A stretch of DNA of 64,000 nt from VBDM01 sp963699535 (GCA_963699535.1 CAVOUJ010000031.1:1-64000), one strand, 5' to 3'; counted from the stretch's first letter, positions 15,006 through 24,729 are shown. Numbers and translations are program-made. Notes: a model not told the origin generated them from the letters alone.

Positions 15006-15101
15006 CTCTAACCCTGCGTTCGAGCCGACCGCCGCAACCGTACCGCTTGCGGTTCCCTCGTCGCTTCGCTCCTCGGCGGCGGCTCAACGCAAACGTTAGG
15101 C
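15006..15101 (+). repeat. attC site (96 bp)
   Basis: R'' CTCTAAC at 15006-15012 and R' GTTAGGC at 15095-15101. Left arm TGCGTTCGAGCCG-CCGCCG pairs with right arm CGGCGGCGGCTCAACGCA. Confidence 0.85.
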
Positions 15102-15146
15102 GTCACAGGCCATCTTTCGTAGTCACTCACACCTCCGAGAAACACC

Positions 15147-15794
15147 ATGTCCAATCTTCGTGTAGAAAGTTTCACCATCTCACTCACGGCTTCGGCGCTG
15201 GCCCAGACCAAGACATCAACAACCCACTCGGCGTGGGCGGCACCTCGCTTCATGGCTGGGCCTTATCCACACGAACGATTCAGAAGAACTTGTTCGGTAG
15301 CGATGGCGGAGGAGCGGGCACTGATGATGACTTTGCCGCTCGAGGCTTTCAGAACATCGGGGCTTGGATTCTGGGCAGGAACATGTTCGGGCCGGTTCGC
15401 GGACCTTGGCCAGATGAGAGCTGGCGGGGTTGGTGGGGCGAGAATCCTGTCTATCACGTCCCAGTGTTCGTGCTGACCAACTACGCACGCGCACCGCTGG
15501 TCATGGAAGGAGGAACGACCTTCCACTTCGTTACGGAAGGCATTGCCGCCGCCCTAGCGCAAGCTCGCGAAGCGGCCGAAGGCAAGGATGTTCGTCTTGG
15601 TGGCGGCGTAAACGTCATTCAACAGTATCTTCGCCAACGCCTGATCGACGAGATGCACATCGCTATTGCGCCGGTCCTACTTGGCGCTGGTGAAAGACTC
15701 TTCGAAGGAACAAACCTTCCTGCCTTGGGCTACGCCTGCACCAGGCACGAAAGCTCGCCGACTTGCCACTCACGTGGTTCTTACTCGGCAGTGA
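15147..15794 (+). pseudogene. dihydrofolate-reductase-family (RibD C-terminal domain) gene, two frameshifts (cassette)
   Basis: ATG 15147 starts MSNLRVESFTISL. One base appears missing after 15185 (CTC-ACGGC where CTCGACGGC would restore DGFGAGPDQDINNPLG), moving the rest to another frame: GRNMFGPVRGPW, HVPVFVLTNYAR, MEGGTTFHFVTEG, DVRLGGGVNVIQQYL, DEMHIAIAPVLLGAGE. Near 15763 one extra base returns the frame to end ATHVVLTRQ-stop at 15792-15794. Corrected, the product is about 215 residues with all motifs of the RibD-C/DHFR-like reductase family. The compensating -1 and +1 changes fit either decay or sequencing error. Confidence 0.7.
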
Positions 15795-15804
15795 TCACGG
15801 TGAC

Positions 15805-15836
15805 GCCTAACCCTTCGCTCAGCTCAAACGTTAGGC
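15805..15836 (+). repeat. short attC remnant (32 bp)
   Basis: R'' GCCTAAC at 15805-15811 and R' GTTAGGC at 15830-15836 are perfect, but only 18 nt separate them and no L boxes or stem tip remain. Normal attC sites here are 66-96 bp. It looks like an internal deletion of an attC. Confidence 0.6.
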
Positions 15837-15993
15837 CTCACCGGAACCAGTTGCGGTGCACCAACATCCTCAATTCAATCCCTAGCTCCGCAGGCTCCCG
15901 GAGCAATCCCTTAAATCAGTCGATCTAGCTTACAACCGATTGCATAACGCAATCAGAACCGCGCGGATGTGCCGCGTGAGGAAAGGAAGTGGT

Positions 15994-16525
<532 letters not shown>

Positions 16526-16821
16526 TCTCGCGACTCGCCGGATGGAAATCGCCGCTGAAGTCTGGTCTTGGGTTGGGCCCAAAGCGACGGGAACGGACCG
16601 CTTTGGTGGCGAACCGCGACGACATGGCGCGTGCAAAAAGGGCAGCTATCCACCAACCTCTCCGGAACCTGCCGGTCGGCAGACGGCCCTTGCGGTCATA
16701 GCGCCCGCGAGCCGGAAGGGCGACGCAGTGCGGCGATCTGCGCTCGCTAGCGGCGCTAGCGAAGTAGGAACGGCGACACGTATGCGTTGTGGCCTGCCGT
16801 TGGTCCCGCCTCAGCTCGAAC
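16526..16821. other. non-coding cassette 3' region
   Basis: About 300 nt between the second DHFR-family gene and the next R' box. I see no convincing gene. A small inverted motif, GCTAGCGGCGCTAGC, is present at about 16744-16758. An R'' partner for the R' at 16822 was not found within 100 nt, so the attC here is incomplete or much diverged. Confidence 0.5.
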
Positions 16822-16828
16822 GTTAGGC
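16822..16828 (+). repeat. attC R' half-site
   Basis: GTTAGGC preceded by CTCGAAC and followed by GTCG matches the R' boxes of the other sites. No convincing R''/L'' arm was found upstream. Confidence 0.5.
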
Positions 16829-16841
16829 GTCGAAAAAGAGC

Positions 16842-17243
16842 GTGGCGTGGCCTTTCCGACCTTCGGTGGTGAGGCAACTAGGCTACAGACAGATGCTCTT
16901 CCTCGCTATTGGTAGCTGTGTACTGGTATTGACTACGCTCCTCTGGCTCTACCCGGAGGCCACGCTGCTGTTGCTCTTTGCTACTGGTTTGTTCCTTCCA
17001 CTTTCAGCAGTGTTTCTATGGGTCCTCGTAATCTTGGGGGTTCGCACACTACGGGGCGACGTGCAGATGTTCTGGTTTGCGATGGCTTTACTTCTCTACA
17101 TGGCTCTGTGGGTTTGGAACTTACCGGAAATTGAATTCATTAACCGCGGGCGAACACCTTTCTTTTTCTTTCTTTCTTCAGTGGCCTATTCTGTCGCTAG
17201 TATTACGTTCGCACTGGCGAAGCTCCTGAGGAACAGGCATTGA
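16842..17243 (+). CDS. small integral membrane protein, 133 aa (cassette)
   Basis: About four hydrophobic segments are visible: LFLAIGSCVLVLTTLLWLY, ATLLLLFATGLFLPLSAVFLW, FWFAMALLLYMALWVW and FFFFLSSVAYSVASITFALA. The start may be ATG 16842 or the later ATG at 16893 (MLFLAIG); no clear ribosome site decides. I do not recognise a family. It is the last gene of the cassette array before the chromosomal genes. Confidence 0.7.
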   Translation: MAWPFRPSVVRQLGYRQMLFLAIGSCVLVLTTLLWLYPEATLLLLFATGLFLPLSAVFLWVLVILGVRTLRGDVQMFWFAMALLLYMALWVWNLPEIEFINRGRTPFFFFLSSVAYSVASITFALAKLLRNRH

Positions 17244-17260
17244 GTGCGAACCGAACGGAC

Positions 17261-17345
17261 GCCCAACCTCGTGTTCGAAGACGGACCCCTGCAAGGGTCG
17301 CTGCGCTCCTCACTCGCGCCGTTCAACGCGAACTATAAGGACGCC
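17261..17345 (+). repeat. terminal, degenerate attC
   Basis: R'' GCCCAAC at 17261-17267 is intact and the arms partly pair (GTTCGAAGACGG against CGCCGTTCAAC). The R' position reads GAACTATAAGGACGCC instead of GAACGTTAGGC, so the cut site looks lost. It is the right boundary of the array; the next gene is chromosomal and on the other strand. Confidence 0.65.
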
Positions 17346-17371
17346 GCGAAGCGTTGGAAATCGTCACCAGC

Positions 17372-19765
17372 CTAGTCCGATTTCTCGATCCGGCGAAGGA
17401 ACGACGGAAGAGGAGTGCCGGGGTCGGGCTTCGCGCCGAGTCTATCCAGGGCCGCGAGCGCCGAAGCCTGCATTCGCCAGCAGGGCGAGCGCAAGGCGGC
17501 CTGCGCCTGCTTCTCGAATGCAGTGCGCGACGCCTCATCGGTTGAGAAGGTAGATCGCAGCGACAGCGCCGCGGCACGGACGCTGCAGCGCGGATGCTCG
17601 TCGAGCACACGCAGGATGCGTGACATCTGCGGCGCAGGCGCCGGACGCTCGCGCAGAGCGCCCGCGATCGCTCCGGCGAAGGGCGTCGCCGGTTCTCTTG
17701 CCAGGACGTGCTCCATTTCGGTCCACATCGACTCGAGGGGCTCGGTTGCCGCGGCGGCGATCGCGCAGCGCAGCGCCTCGCCCAGGGAGTAGGCCACGTT
17801 GAAGTCGTCCGGCGGGAGCACGCTCAAGCCCGCGCGGAGATCGTGGGTCAGGCGCTGCCGCACATACTGGTGGATTCGCGGATCGGCCGGACCGGCGCCC
17901 GGCACGATACTGCGCAGAGCTTCCGCAAGCGGCGTGAGGTCGTCGTCGGCCTCCTGAGAATCCGCAACCGCCGGACACTGCAGCGCACCTGCCTGCTCGT
18001 GCACGATCGGTGAACCGCCGAGCGGTCCCCCGAGCTCGGCGCTGTGCTCTGAGGGCGCCACGGCTTTGCCCTCGCGCGCGAAGGCGGCTCGCGCCGGGTC
18101 GTAGAGGAGCAGACCGACGGTCGGCAGGCCGCGAAACCATTCCGCCTGGCCCCAGGAAAGCCGGTCCGACGCCATGTGCCATTCGTCGCGGCCGCCCGCG
18201 TCGATCAGAATTCCCACCCCGTTTGCGGTCGCGTTGCCTTGAGCATGGGACGGCGCCCGGTAGCTGTCGTCTCCGGCTCCGTCGCTAAGGATGCCCACTG
18301 CGAGGTCCAGGCCCATTCCCTGGCCGACGCCGACACTGAGCTCGTAGCGGTCGTTGCCGGATTCGTCGCGGAGGACCCCCACGGCCTCGTGCACGCCGTT
18401 GCCTTGAGCGTAGCGCACGGCACGGTAGCGATCGTCGCCGCCGCCGTCCCACAGGAGGCCGAGGCCGTGATAGAAGCCCACCCCTTGCGCGAACATCTCC
18501 GCCTGGTAGACGTCGTCGCCGGATTCGTCGCGCAGGATGCCGACTCCGGCTCCGAGCATCGACCGGAAACCGAGCGCCGCTCCCTGGGCCCCGCTAATGC
18601 CACCGCCGCGATCGAAGATGTCCGACAGCCCGCGCGCGGTGTAGCTGTCGTTCCCGCTGCGATCCCAAAGCAGGCCGACGCCGCCTGCGAAACCCAGCCC
18701 CTGGCCGCCTGCGCGCAGGGAGTAGCGGTCATTGCCGCGAAGATCGACGATCGCGCCCAGGCCGAACGCCGCGGCCCCCTGGCCGAACAGATCCGCCTCG
18801 TAGGAATCGTCGCCTTCGAAATCGAGGATCAGCGAGGTCCCGGCGATCGCCGCGCCCAGTCCGGGCCCGGTCATCGCGTAGCGGTCGTTGCCGGAAAAAT
18901 CGACGATGGCCGAAAGGCCGTGAACCACGAGATCCGACCCACGATAACGGTCGTCGCCCCCGAGGTCGACGATGACCGAGATCGCGCCCCCGATAGCGGG
19001 CGAACGCTCGTACACGTCGTTGCCCCCCGGATCGACGATGACCGCAGCGTCGGGCCCGTGAACGTCGTCTCCGCGCGTGCCTATGGAGACAACTCCGATC
19101 GCCGAATCGAAACGAACGGGCTTGTCCTGAAATTCGATGCGCCCGGCGGCCGCACGCAGAGAACGCACGAAACGCGCGGTCGCCGTCAGAAACATGTTGC
19201 CCGCGCGGTCCAGCGTGGCCTTGTCGGTGCCGGCGTCTATGGCTTGAAGCGTATTGCGCGAGGGGAGATAGCTGCCAAGCTCGCGGATGACTGTCTGTGC
19301 ATCGATCTGCGTGCCGCGAGGCGTCGATCGCAGCAGAGCCTGCGCCTTGACGAGCTCTTCGAGATAGGGGTCGAGCAGATCGCGAATCGCAACCGGATTT
19401 CCGGCGCGGGCGGGCTGCGCTTCCCGCGACGCCTCATCGACGAGGCGCCGCAGCGCACCGGGCACGGTGCGGGCGAACAGCGTCCCGGCGTCCGCGGCGG
19501 TCGGAGGCTGCGCGAGCAGCTCGCGCAGGAGGGGCGCAGAGCCAGGCGGCGGGCCTTGAGCTTCGTGGCGCACGATGTTGTCGATCACCGACAGGGCGTC
19601 CGGGCCGAGGCCCCGGCGCGCGAGCACGGTCTGGATGCGCGCAGCGAGCGGATCGGCCCGCATGCGCTGATCCGGATTCAGGGTCGCGCACGCCGGGAGG
19701 AGCAGGGCCACGGCCATGCAGGCCGCCGCGCGGGGGCAAAGGTGCGGCGGGGCGAAGGAAATCAC
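17372..19765 (-). CDS. lipoprotein with 12 D-x-x-G-x-D-x-Y repeats, 797 aa
   Basis: Starts at GTG 19765 with a hydrophobic leader ending LLLPAC, a lipobox, so the mature protein is probably anchored to the outer or inner membrane at Cys26. Residues about 50-210 are helical. From about 215 to 510 there are about 12 units of the form hydrophobic-x-D-x-x-G-(N/D)-D-x-(Y/H/W), for example GGNDVYE, GGDDRYR, SGNDRYA, EGDDSYE, RGNDRYS, SGNDSYT, SGDDVYQ, spaced about 22-45 residues and often followed by a QG pair. This looks like a beta-solenoid with acidic, possibly Ca-binding turns, similar in style to RTX repeats but with a different unit. The last 280 residues are helical with Cys residues. I do not recognise the family. 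Confidence 0.8.
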   Translation of the reverse strand: MISFAPPHLCPRAAACMAVALLLPACATLNPDQRMRADPLAARIQTVLARRGLGPDALSVIDNIVRHEAQGPPPGSAPLLRELLAQPPTAADAGTLFARTVPGALRRLVDEASREAQPARAGNPVAIRDLLDPYLEELVKAQALLRSTPRGTQIDAQTVIRELGSYLPSRNTLQAIDAGTDKATLDRAGNMFLTATARFVRSLRAAAGRIEFQDKPVRFDSAIGVVSIGTRGDDVHGPDAAVIVDPGGNDVYERSPAIGGAISVIVDLGGDDRYRGSDLVVHGLSAIVDFSGNDRYAMTGPGLGAAIAGTSLILDFEGDDSYEADLFGQGAAAFGLGAIVDLRGNDRYSLRAGGQGLGFAGGVGLLWDRSGNDSYTARGLSDIFDRGGGISGAQGAALGFRSMLGAGVGILRDESGDDVYQAEMFAQGVGFYHGLGLLWDGGGDDRYRAVRYAQGNGVHEAVGVLRDESGNDRYELSVGVGQGMGLDLAVGILSDGAGDDSYRAPSHAQGNATANGVGILIDAGGRDEWHMASDRLSWGQAEWFRGLPTVGLLLYDPARAAFAREGKAVAPSEHSAELGGPLGGSPIVHEQAGALQCPAVADSQEADDDLTPLAEALRSIVPGAGPADPRIHQYVRQRLTHDLRAGLSVLPPDDFNVAYSLGEALRCAIAAAATEPLESMWTEMEHVLAREPATPFAGAIAGALRERPAPAPQMSRILRVLDEHPRCSVRAAALSLRSTFSTDEASRTAFEKQAQAALRSPCWRMQASALAALDRLGAKPDPGTPLPSFLRRIEKSD

Positions 19766-19862
19766 GTTGTTTGCCGGCGGCTGTCACACACGGTATGGGC
19801 AAGCTTACCGCCGGTCAACCGACAGTGTAAGATTCGCGGGAGTCGACCAAGGAGGAGTATGC

Positions 19863-20186
19863 ATGGCCCATACATTTCCCGAGCTGAAGGCAAAACCGCT
19901 CGCCGAGCTGCGCGAGATCGCCGCCGGCATCGAGCACGAAGCCGTCAAAGGCTACACGCAGCTCAACAAGGACCATCTGCTCGCGGCCCTGTGCAAGGCG
20001 CTCAACATCGACATGCACGTGCATCACGAAGTCAAGGGTATCGACAAGACTGCGGTCAAGACCAAGATCCACGAATGGCAGAAGAAACGGGACGAGGCGC
20101 TCGCGGCGAAGGATCGCAAGCAACTCAAGGTCGCCCTCAATCACATTCATCATTTCAAGCACCAGCTGCGCAAGGCGATGGTGTAA
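19863..20186 (+). CDS. Rho N-terminal-domain-like small protein
   Basis: A 107-residue basic protein. AAGGAGGAG sits just upstream of ATG 19863. Residues 4-45 (FPELKAKPLAELREIAAGIE, then YTQLNKDHLLAALCKALNI) resemble the Rho_N / SAP-like helix-extended-loop-helix module that binds nucleic acid. The rest is a Lys- and His-rich helix (KTKIHEWQKKRDEAL, NHIHHFKHQLRKAM). Probably a nucleic-acid-binding accessory protein; no enzymatic motif. It is followed after 16 nt by a DUF2721 gene on the same strand. Confidence 0.75.
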   Translation: MAHTFPELKAKPLAELREIAAGIEHEAVKGYTQLNKDHLLAALCKALNIDMHVHHEVKGIDKTAVKTKIHEWQKKRDEALAAKDRKQLKVALNHIHHFKHQLRKAMV

Positions 20187-20202
20187 GGCACGGTAGCTCT
20201 TC

Positions 20203-20640
20203 ATGCATCCTGAAAATGTCATCGACGTCACGCGGCTGGTCCAGCTCGCCATCGCACCGGTGTTTCTGCTCACCGCGGTGGGGACGATCATCGGCGTGCT
20301 CTCCAATCGCCTCGGCCGCGTCGTGGACCGCAGCCGGGCGCTCGAGGACCGGCTGCGCCAGCTCTCCCCGGAGGGCCAGAAGGTGGTGCGCGAAGAATTG
20401 AACGTCCTCGCGCGGCGCGTGCGCCTGGTCTATGCGTCGATGACGCTCTCGGTCATCTGCGCGCTCTTCGTCGGGCTCCTGATTGCGGTGGCTTTCGTGG
20501 ACGCCTTTGTCGCGCTCGATCTGTCGAAGTTCATCGGGCTGCTCTTCATCGGCGCGATGCTCGCCTTCATACTCGCCCTGATGGTCTTCCTGCGCGAGAT
20601 TTTCCTCGCAGTCACGAGCGCACGAAGCCTCATGCACTAG
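20203..20640 (+). CDS. DUF2721 family membrane protein
   Basis: A 145-residue inner-membrane protein with three hydrophobic segments: LVQLAIAPVFLLTAVGTIIGVL, VYASMTLSVICALFVGLLIAVAFV and FIGLLFIGAMLAFILALMVFL. Between the first two lies a conserved charged stretch, NRLGRVVDRSRALEDRL, typical of DUF2721. Function unknown. It forms a probable two-gene unit with the Rho-N-like gene and ends at the long inverted repeat. Confidence 0.85.
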   Translation: MHPENVIDVTRLVQLAIAPVFLLTAVGTIIGVLSNRLGRVVDRSRALEDRLRQLSPEGQKVVREELNVLARRVRLVYASMTLSVICALFVGLLIAVAFVDAFVALDLSKFIGLLFIGAMLAFILALMVFLREIFLAVTSARSLMH

Positions 20641-20662
20641 CGGGCGGCCGGAACGCTAAGGT

Positions 20663-20823
20663 GACGGCAGCCGCTTGGACCTGCAGCCGCCTTTGGGCCG
20701 CGCCGCCCGTAACGGGTGGCGGAGCGGCCTAGAGCTTCAATCTGACCGACGGTCGCTCCGCCGGGCACCCGTAGGGCGGCATGTTCGCGGCCCTTAGGCG
20801 CCAAGGGTCAAGCGGCTGCCGTC
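20663..20823. repeat. long inverted repeat, copy A (161 bp)
   Basis: Outer arms GACGGCAGCCGCTTG and CAAGCGGCTGCCGTC are perfect complements, and pairing continues inward through GGGCCGCG...CGCGGCCC and GGCGGAGCG...CGCTCCGCC. The central part, ACGGGTGGC ... GCTTCAAT ... GCCGGGCACCCGTAG, recurs at 25361-25417. It lies between the 3' ends of two convergent genes, so it could end transcription from both sides, but the size and shared core point to a dispersed repeat family. Confidence 0.75.
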
Positions 20824-20836
20824 TCCTCAAGACTCG

Positions 20837-22000
20837 CTACTCGGCGCTCGCCCGCGGCTTTCGCATGCTGCCCGCAACGATCCGGTACTCGTAGAGACGG
20901 CACTCCAGCGGGCCGTTGTAGAGGGGCGTACGTCTGGAAGCGGTGAGCCGGATCAGCTTCGGGAGGCGTGGGTCGCCCGAGAACAAGTAACAGCGCCAGC
21001 CGGCGTAGTATTTCTTCAGGGTATCGCCGAGTTTCGGATAGAACTCCGCGAGCTCCTTGTCCTCGCCCAGGCGCGCACCGTACGGGGGATTGGCGATCAG
21101 AACGCCGGAGCGCGCCGGCGCGCTGCTCTCGAGGATGTCGGCCTGCTTGACCTCGACGCAAGGCGCAAGGCCCGCCGCTTCCAGATTGGCGCGCGCTTTC
21201 TTCAGCTCCTCGCCGTAGCGGTCGCGGGCGAAAATGGCAAGCTTGCGCGGCGTCAAGCGCCGGGCGAGCGCGGCTTCGCGCACATCGTTCCAGACCTGCC
21301 GGTCGAAGTCAGCCAGGCGCTCGAACCCGAAGCCGCGCGCATGCCCAGGAGGAATCGCGAGCGCCATCATCGCGGCCTCGATAACGAGCGTTCCGCTGCC
21401 GCACATCGGATCGAGGAGCGGCTCGCCGCCGTCCCAGCCGGTAAGACGGACGATCCCGGCAGCGAGGTTTTCCTTGAGCGGCGCCTCGCCCGCTTCCTTT
21501 CGGTAGCCGCGCCTGTTCAAGGGATCGCCCGAGGTATCCAGATAGAGGGTCACATGATCCCGGTCGAGAAAGGCCTGAATGCGCACGCCCGGAGAGCGCG
21601 TATCCACGTCCGGGCGGCTTCCGCTGTCGGCGCGAAACCGGTCGCACACCGCGTCCTTGATGCGCAGGGTGGCGAACTCGAGGCTCTTCAGCGGAGAACG
21701 GACGGCGTTGATGTCGACGCGGATGGTGTGCCTTTCGGAGAACCACTCGGGCCAGGGCAGCGCCAGCGCCGCCTCGTAGATGTCCTGTTCGTTCCGATAG
21801 GGCGTCCGGGCAAGCCGCATGAGGACGCGCGTGGCGAGCCGTGACTCGAGATTCGCGCGGCAGCAGACACGCTTGTCGCCCTCGAATGCGACCCCTCCGG
21901 GCACGGACTCGGGGTTGAGTGCGCCGAGCTGCCCGAGCTCGTCCGCGAGTTGCGCTTCCAGGCCCCTGGGACAGGATGCGAAGAACGCCTGAACGCTCAT
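20837..22000 (-). CDS. rlmL: THUMP-domain 23S rRNA m2G2445 methyltransferase, RlmL-type
   Basis: A 387-residue protein that should methylate N2 of G2445 in 23S rRNA. ATG 22000 (MSVQAFFASCPRGLEAQLADEL) is chosen over the 11-residue longer frame. Order: ferredoxin-like/THUMP region residues 1-160, then a Rossmann methyltransferase with DPMCGSGTLVIEAAMMA (motif I, about 200-216) and ANPPYGARLGE (NPPY catalytic motif, about 309-319). It matches only the N-terminal RlmL half of the E. coli fusion; the RlmK half is absent, normal for many beta- and gammaproteobacteria outside enterics. It follows the aminopeptidase gene by 10 nt. Confidence 0.9.
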   Translation of the reverse strand: MSVQAFFASCPRGLEAQLADELGQLGALNPESVPGGVAFEGDKRVCCRANLESRLATRVLMRLARTPYRNEQDIYEAALALPWPEWFSERHTIRVDINAVRSPLKSLEFATLRIKDAVCDRFRADSGSRPDVDTRSPGVRIQAFLDRDHVTLYLDTSGDPLNRRGYRKEAGEAPLKENLAAGIVRLTGWDGGEPLLDPMCGSGTLVIEAAMMALAIPPGHARGFGFERLADFDRQVWNDVREAALARRLTPRKLAIFARDRYGEELKKARANLEAAGLAPCVEVKQADILESSAPARSGVLIANPPYGARLGEDKELAEFYPKLGDTLKKYYAGWRCYLFSGDPRLPKLIRLTASRRTPLYNGPLECRLYEYRIVAGSMRKPRASAE

Positions 22001-22010
22001 TTTGACGCCG

Positions 22011-24689
22011 TCATAGGCGCGCGAAGCGCGCACGGATCTTGACGGTCCGCGCGAGGCCGTCCATCGCCTCGAGCAGCTGCAGCTTCAGGTCGGGGTCGAG
22101 GTCCGGCTGGCGGGCGAAGCTCTCGATCTGCTCGAGCGCCGCCGCGTCCTCCTGACCGCCGACGAAGCCCGCAAGCCAGTTGTTGACGAAGAAGATCTTG
22201 CGCGTTCGCTTCAACTCGGGCAGGGCCGCGAGCGCAAGGTCGAGGAACGGCTGAGTCAACTCGGCGTGCTCGACCGAGTTGAACGGGGCGAGCGCCGCGT
22301 CTACCCAGCCTTCGGCGAGATCGCGGTCGGACAGAAACCGCTCGAAATAGGCGCGCTTCGTCTCCGCGTTGCGCTCGGCCGCCCCCGCGGCGAAGGCGTA
22401 GCGGCGGCCATTGTCGCTGGGATCTGCCGCGCTCTGCAGGGCAAGCAGCAGACCGGCATCGGGATCGCCGAGAGCGAGCAACCGGGTGATGATGCGGAAA
22501 CGGTCCCGCGAGCTGAGTTTCACGCCCGGAATCTCGAGCGTATTGGCCAGCAGCGCCTTCAGCCGCGCACGCCCCGCCTCCGTCCAGGCGCCTGCCGCGA
22601 ATGTCCTCATGAACGTGATGCGGCGGCCCGGAGCATCCGCGGCCAGCATCCCTTCGACGAGAAGTTGCTCCAGACGCGGGGCGATGGCATCGCGCTGCGT
22701 GTCCGACAGGTGCTGCGAAAAAGCGAGCCGTGCGCGCTCGATCAGGCTCGCAAGCGTCACCGGATCGCGCTCCAAGGGCGCGACTCGGAGCACGAAGTCG
22801 ATGTAGGCGAGCGGCGCGAGCTCGGCGTCGCGCGCCGACTCCCACAGCGAGTCGAAGACCAGCGCGCGCAGCAGATCGCCCTGCACGAGCTCGGGACGCG
22901 CGAGCACCGCCTCGCGGCTTCGGGGATCGAGCAGGAAGCGGCCGTAGCCGTAATCGCCGAAGTTGGCGAACGCAAATTCGATCTCGGGCATCCCGTCCAT
23001 CCGAGTAACGCGTGTGCGCTCACCGCGCAGCAAGACGTCGGTCGAACGCGGGAGTCCGGTCTCGGGCAAGGCAAACACCTTGACCTTCATGGGCCAGCTT
23101 CGTCCCTCTCCGAGCGAGTCGCGCTGCTCGAGGACCACGTTCCTCGGCCGGCCTTCGCGGTCGGTATCCCAGTCGAGGCGCACTTCGGGCATGCCAGGGC
23201 GCGCAACCCAGGCTTGCGCCCAGATCTTGAGGTCGCGTTTCGATGCGCGCTCGAGCGCGGTGATCAGATCCGTCCAGTCCGCCGCCGCGTAGGCGTGCTT
23301 CCTGACGAACTGCCGCACCGCGCTGCGGAATGCGGCCGCGCCGACGTAGTACTCGGCCTGGCGCAGCACCCCCGGTGCCTTGCCGTAGACCACGTTGCCG
23401 TAGGCGGACTTCGCCGCAGACAGATTTGGAAGGGGTCGGAGAATCGGAGTGGTCCCGCGCGTCGCGTCGGTCCGGTAGGCGGCCGTCTTGAGCGCGTGAA
23501 ACACGTTCCACACGGGCTGCCCGGGAACGAGAGCCTCGGCCGCCTTGGCGGCCATCAAATTGGCGAAACCTTCCTTGAGCCACAGATCGTCGAACCAGCG
23601 CATGGTGACCAGGTCGCCGAACCACTGGTGCGCGGTCTCGTGAAGGAGAAGCTGTGCCCGCGCGAGGACGTCGGTTTCGTTCGGCGCCGAAGGAAACAGC
23701 ACCGCCTCCTCGCGCAGGAAAGTCGCTCCAGCGTGCTCCATGCCCGCATAGGCGAGCTCCGGGACGAGAACGAGGTCGTACTTGGAAAACGGAAAGCGGA
23801 AGTCGAAGTAACGTGCGAACCAGCCGAGCGCCTCGCGGTTGAGGCGCAGCACTTCCGGAGCTTCCTGCCTGGCGCGCTCGAGCTGCGACTTGCGCACGAA
23901 GAGCCTCGTATCCACCGCTTCGTCCCCGGCGGAAGAGACAGCACGTCCCTTGCCTGTCCGCGGCGCGCTTGCCGTTCCTCGCGATGCGGGGGGCGCCGCG
24001 GGTCCCTGAATCTCGGCGAACGGTCCCGCTGCAAACGCGAATGCGTAGGTACTGATGGGCACAGTCTGCGCGAAACGAAACCGGCGGGCGTCCTCAGGCG
24101 CGTTTTCGATCGCCACTACTGGCGCGTTGCCGATCGCGGTCCAGGCGCGCGGAACCGTCAGGTTGAGGGTGAAACGCGCCTTCAGATCCGGCTGGTCGAG
24201 ACAGGGGAAGACGCTGCTCGCGTCCGAGGGAACGAACAACGTATAGACGTACTCGGATCCATCCTCGCGATCGAGGTATCGCGTCACGGCACCGCCGGAC
24301 GGAGCGATCGGGGATTCGAAAGCGAAGCTCACCCGGTTCTTCCCCGGGCGGAGAAAGCGCGCCGGAACGATCAGGTGCTCCCGCTCGATCCGCGGCTGCG
24401 CGCTCTTGCCGTTGACGCGGAGTTGCCGCAGGCGCGCTGCGCCGGGAGGGGGACGCCAGTCCAGGACGAGGTCGGTTCGGCCGGCGGGCAACGTGACTTC
24501 CAGAGTCACCGCGCCCTCGAGCCTGCGCGCGCCCTTTGCGATGGTCACCGCCAGCGCGTACCGGATGTCGCGGTAATGCTGAGCACGCCATCTTGCGAGC
24601 TCGTGCGAGACGCCCGGTTCCAGCGCCGGAATCGCGGATGCGGACTTCGCCATGATGCCGAGGGTAAGAGCGAGCGCCGCGCCGCGCAT
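22011..24689 (-). CDS. M1-family metalloaminopeptidase, exported
   Basis: An 892-residue zinc peptidase. The N-terminus MRGAALALTLGIMAKSASA is a signal peptide, so the enzyme acts outside the cytoplasm. The GAMEN-type exopeptidase motif appears as YAGMEHAGATFL, and the zinc site is HETAHQWFGD with the third ligand Glu in WLKEGFAN, the HExxH-x18-E spacing. An ERAP1-like C-terminal helical domain fills the last 330 residues. A Pro/Ala-rich insert at about residues 225-250 is unusual. Upstream gene is the acetyltransferase, downstream is rlmL. Confidence 0.9.
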   Translation of the reverse strand: MRGAALALTLGIMAKSASAIPALEPGVSHELARWRAQHYRDIRYALAVTIAKGARRLEGAVTLEVTLPAGRTDLVLDWRPPPGAARLRQLRVNGKSAQPRIEREHLIVPARFLRPGKNRVSFAFESPIAPSGGAVTRYLDREDGSEYVYTLFVPSDASSVFPCLDQPDLKARFTLNLTVPRAWTAIGNAPVVAIENAPEDARRFRFAQTVPISTYAFAFAAGPFAEIQGPAAPPASRGTASAPRTGKGRAVSSAGDEAVDTRLFVRKSQLERARQEAPEVLRLNREALGWFARYFDFRFPFSKYDLVLVPELAYAGMEHAGATFLREEAVLFPSAPNETDVLARAQLLLHETAHQWFGDLVTMRWFDDLWLKEGFANLMAAKAAEALVPGQPVWNVFHALKTAAYRTDATRGTTPILRPLPNLSAAKSAYGNVVYGKAPGVLRQAEYYVGAAAFRSAVRQFVRKHAYAAADWTDLITALERASKRDLKIWAQAWVARPGMPEVRLDWDTDREGRPRNVVLEQRDSLGEGRSWPMKVKVFALPETGLPRSTDVLLRGERTRVTRMDGMPEIEFAFANFGDYGYGRFLLDPRSREAVLARPELVQGDLLRALVFDSLWESARDAELAPLAYIDFVLRVAPLERDPVTLASLIERARLAFSQHLSDTQRDAIAPRLEQLLVEGMLAADAPGRRITFMRTFAAGAWTEAGRARLKALLANTLEIPGVKLSSRDRFRIITRLLALGDPDAGLLLALQSAADPSDNGRRYAFAAGAAERNAETKRAYFERFLSDRDLAEGWVDAALAPFNSVEHAELTQPFLDLALAALPELKRTRKIFFVNNWLAGFVGGQEDAAALEQIESFARQPDLDPDLKLQLLEAMDGLARTVKIRARFARL

Positions 24690-24729
24690 GTCGGCAATCC
24701 TTTTGCGCGGGTCTGTTTCCCGCTGCGGG

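Noticed and set aside
17900..19100. Repeat array in DNA suggesting CRISPR or satellite
   Set aside because: The periodicity comes from the coded D-x-x-G-x-D-x-Y protein repeats; DNA units vary in length and sequence.
18176..20401. Long + strand open frame opposite the repeat lipoprotein
   Set aside because: It is antisense to a gene with signal peptide and repeats, has low-complexity composition and no family features. Typical GC-rich shadow frame.
20663..20823. The long inverted repeat as an attC site
   Set aside because: It lacks the GTTRRRY and RYYYAAC boxes and is away from the array; it shares a core only with 25318-25460.
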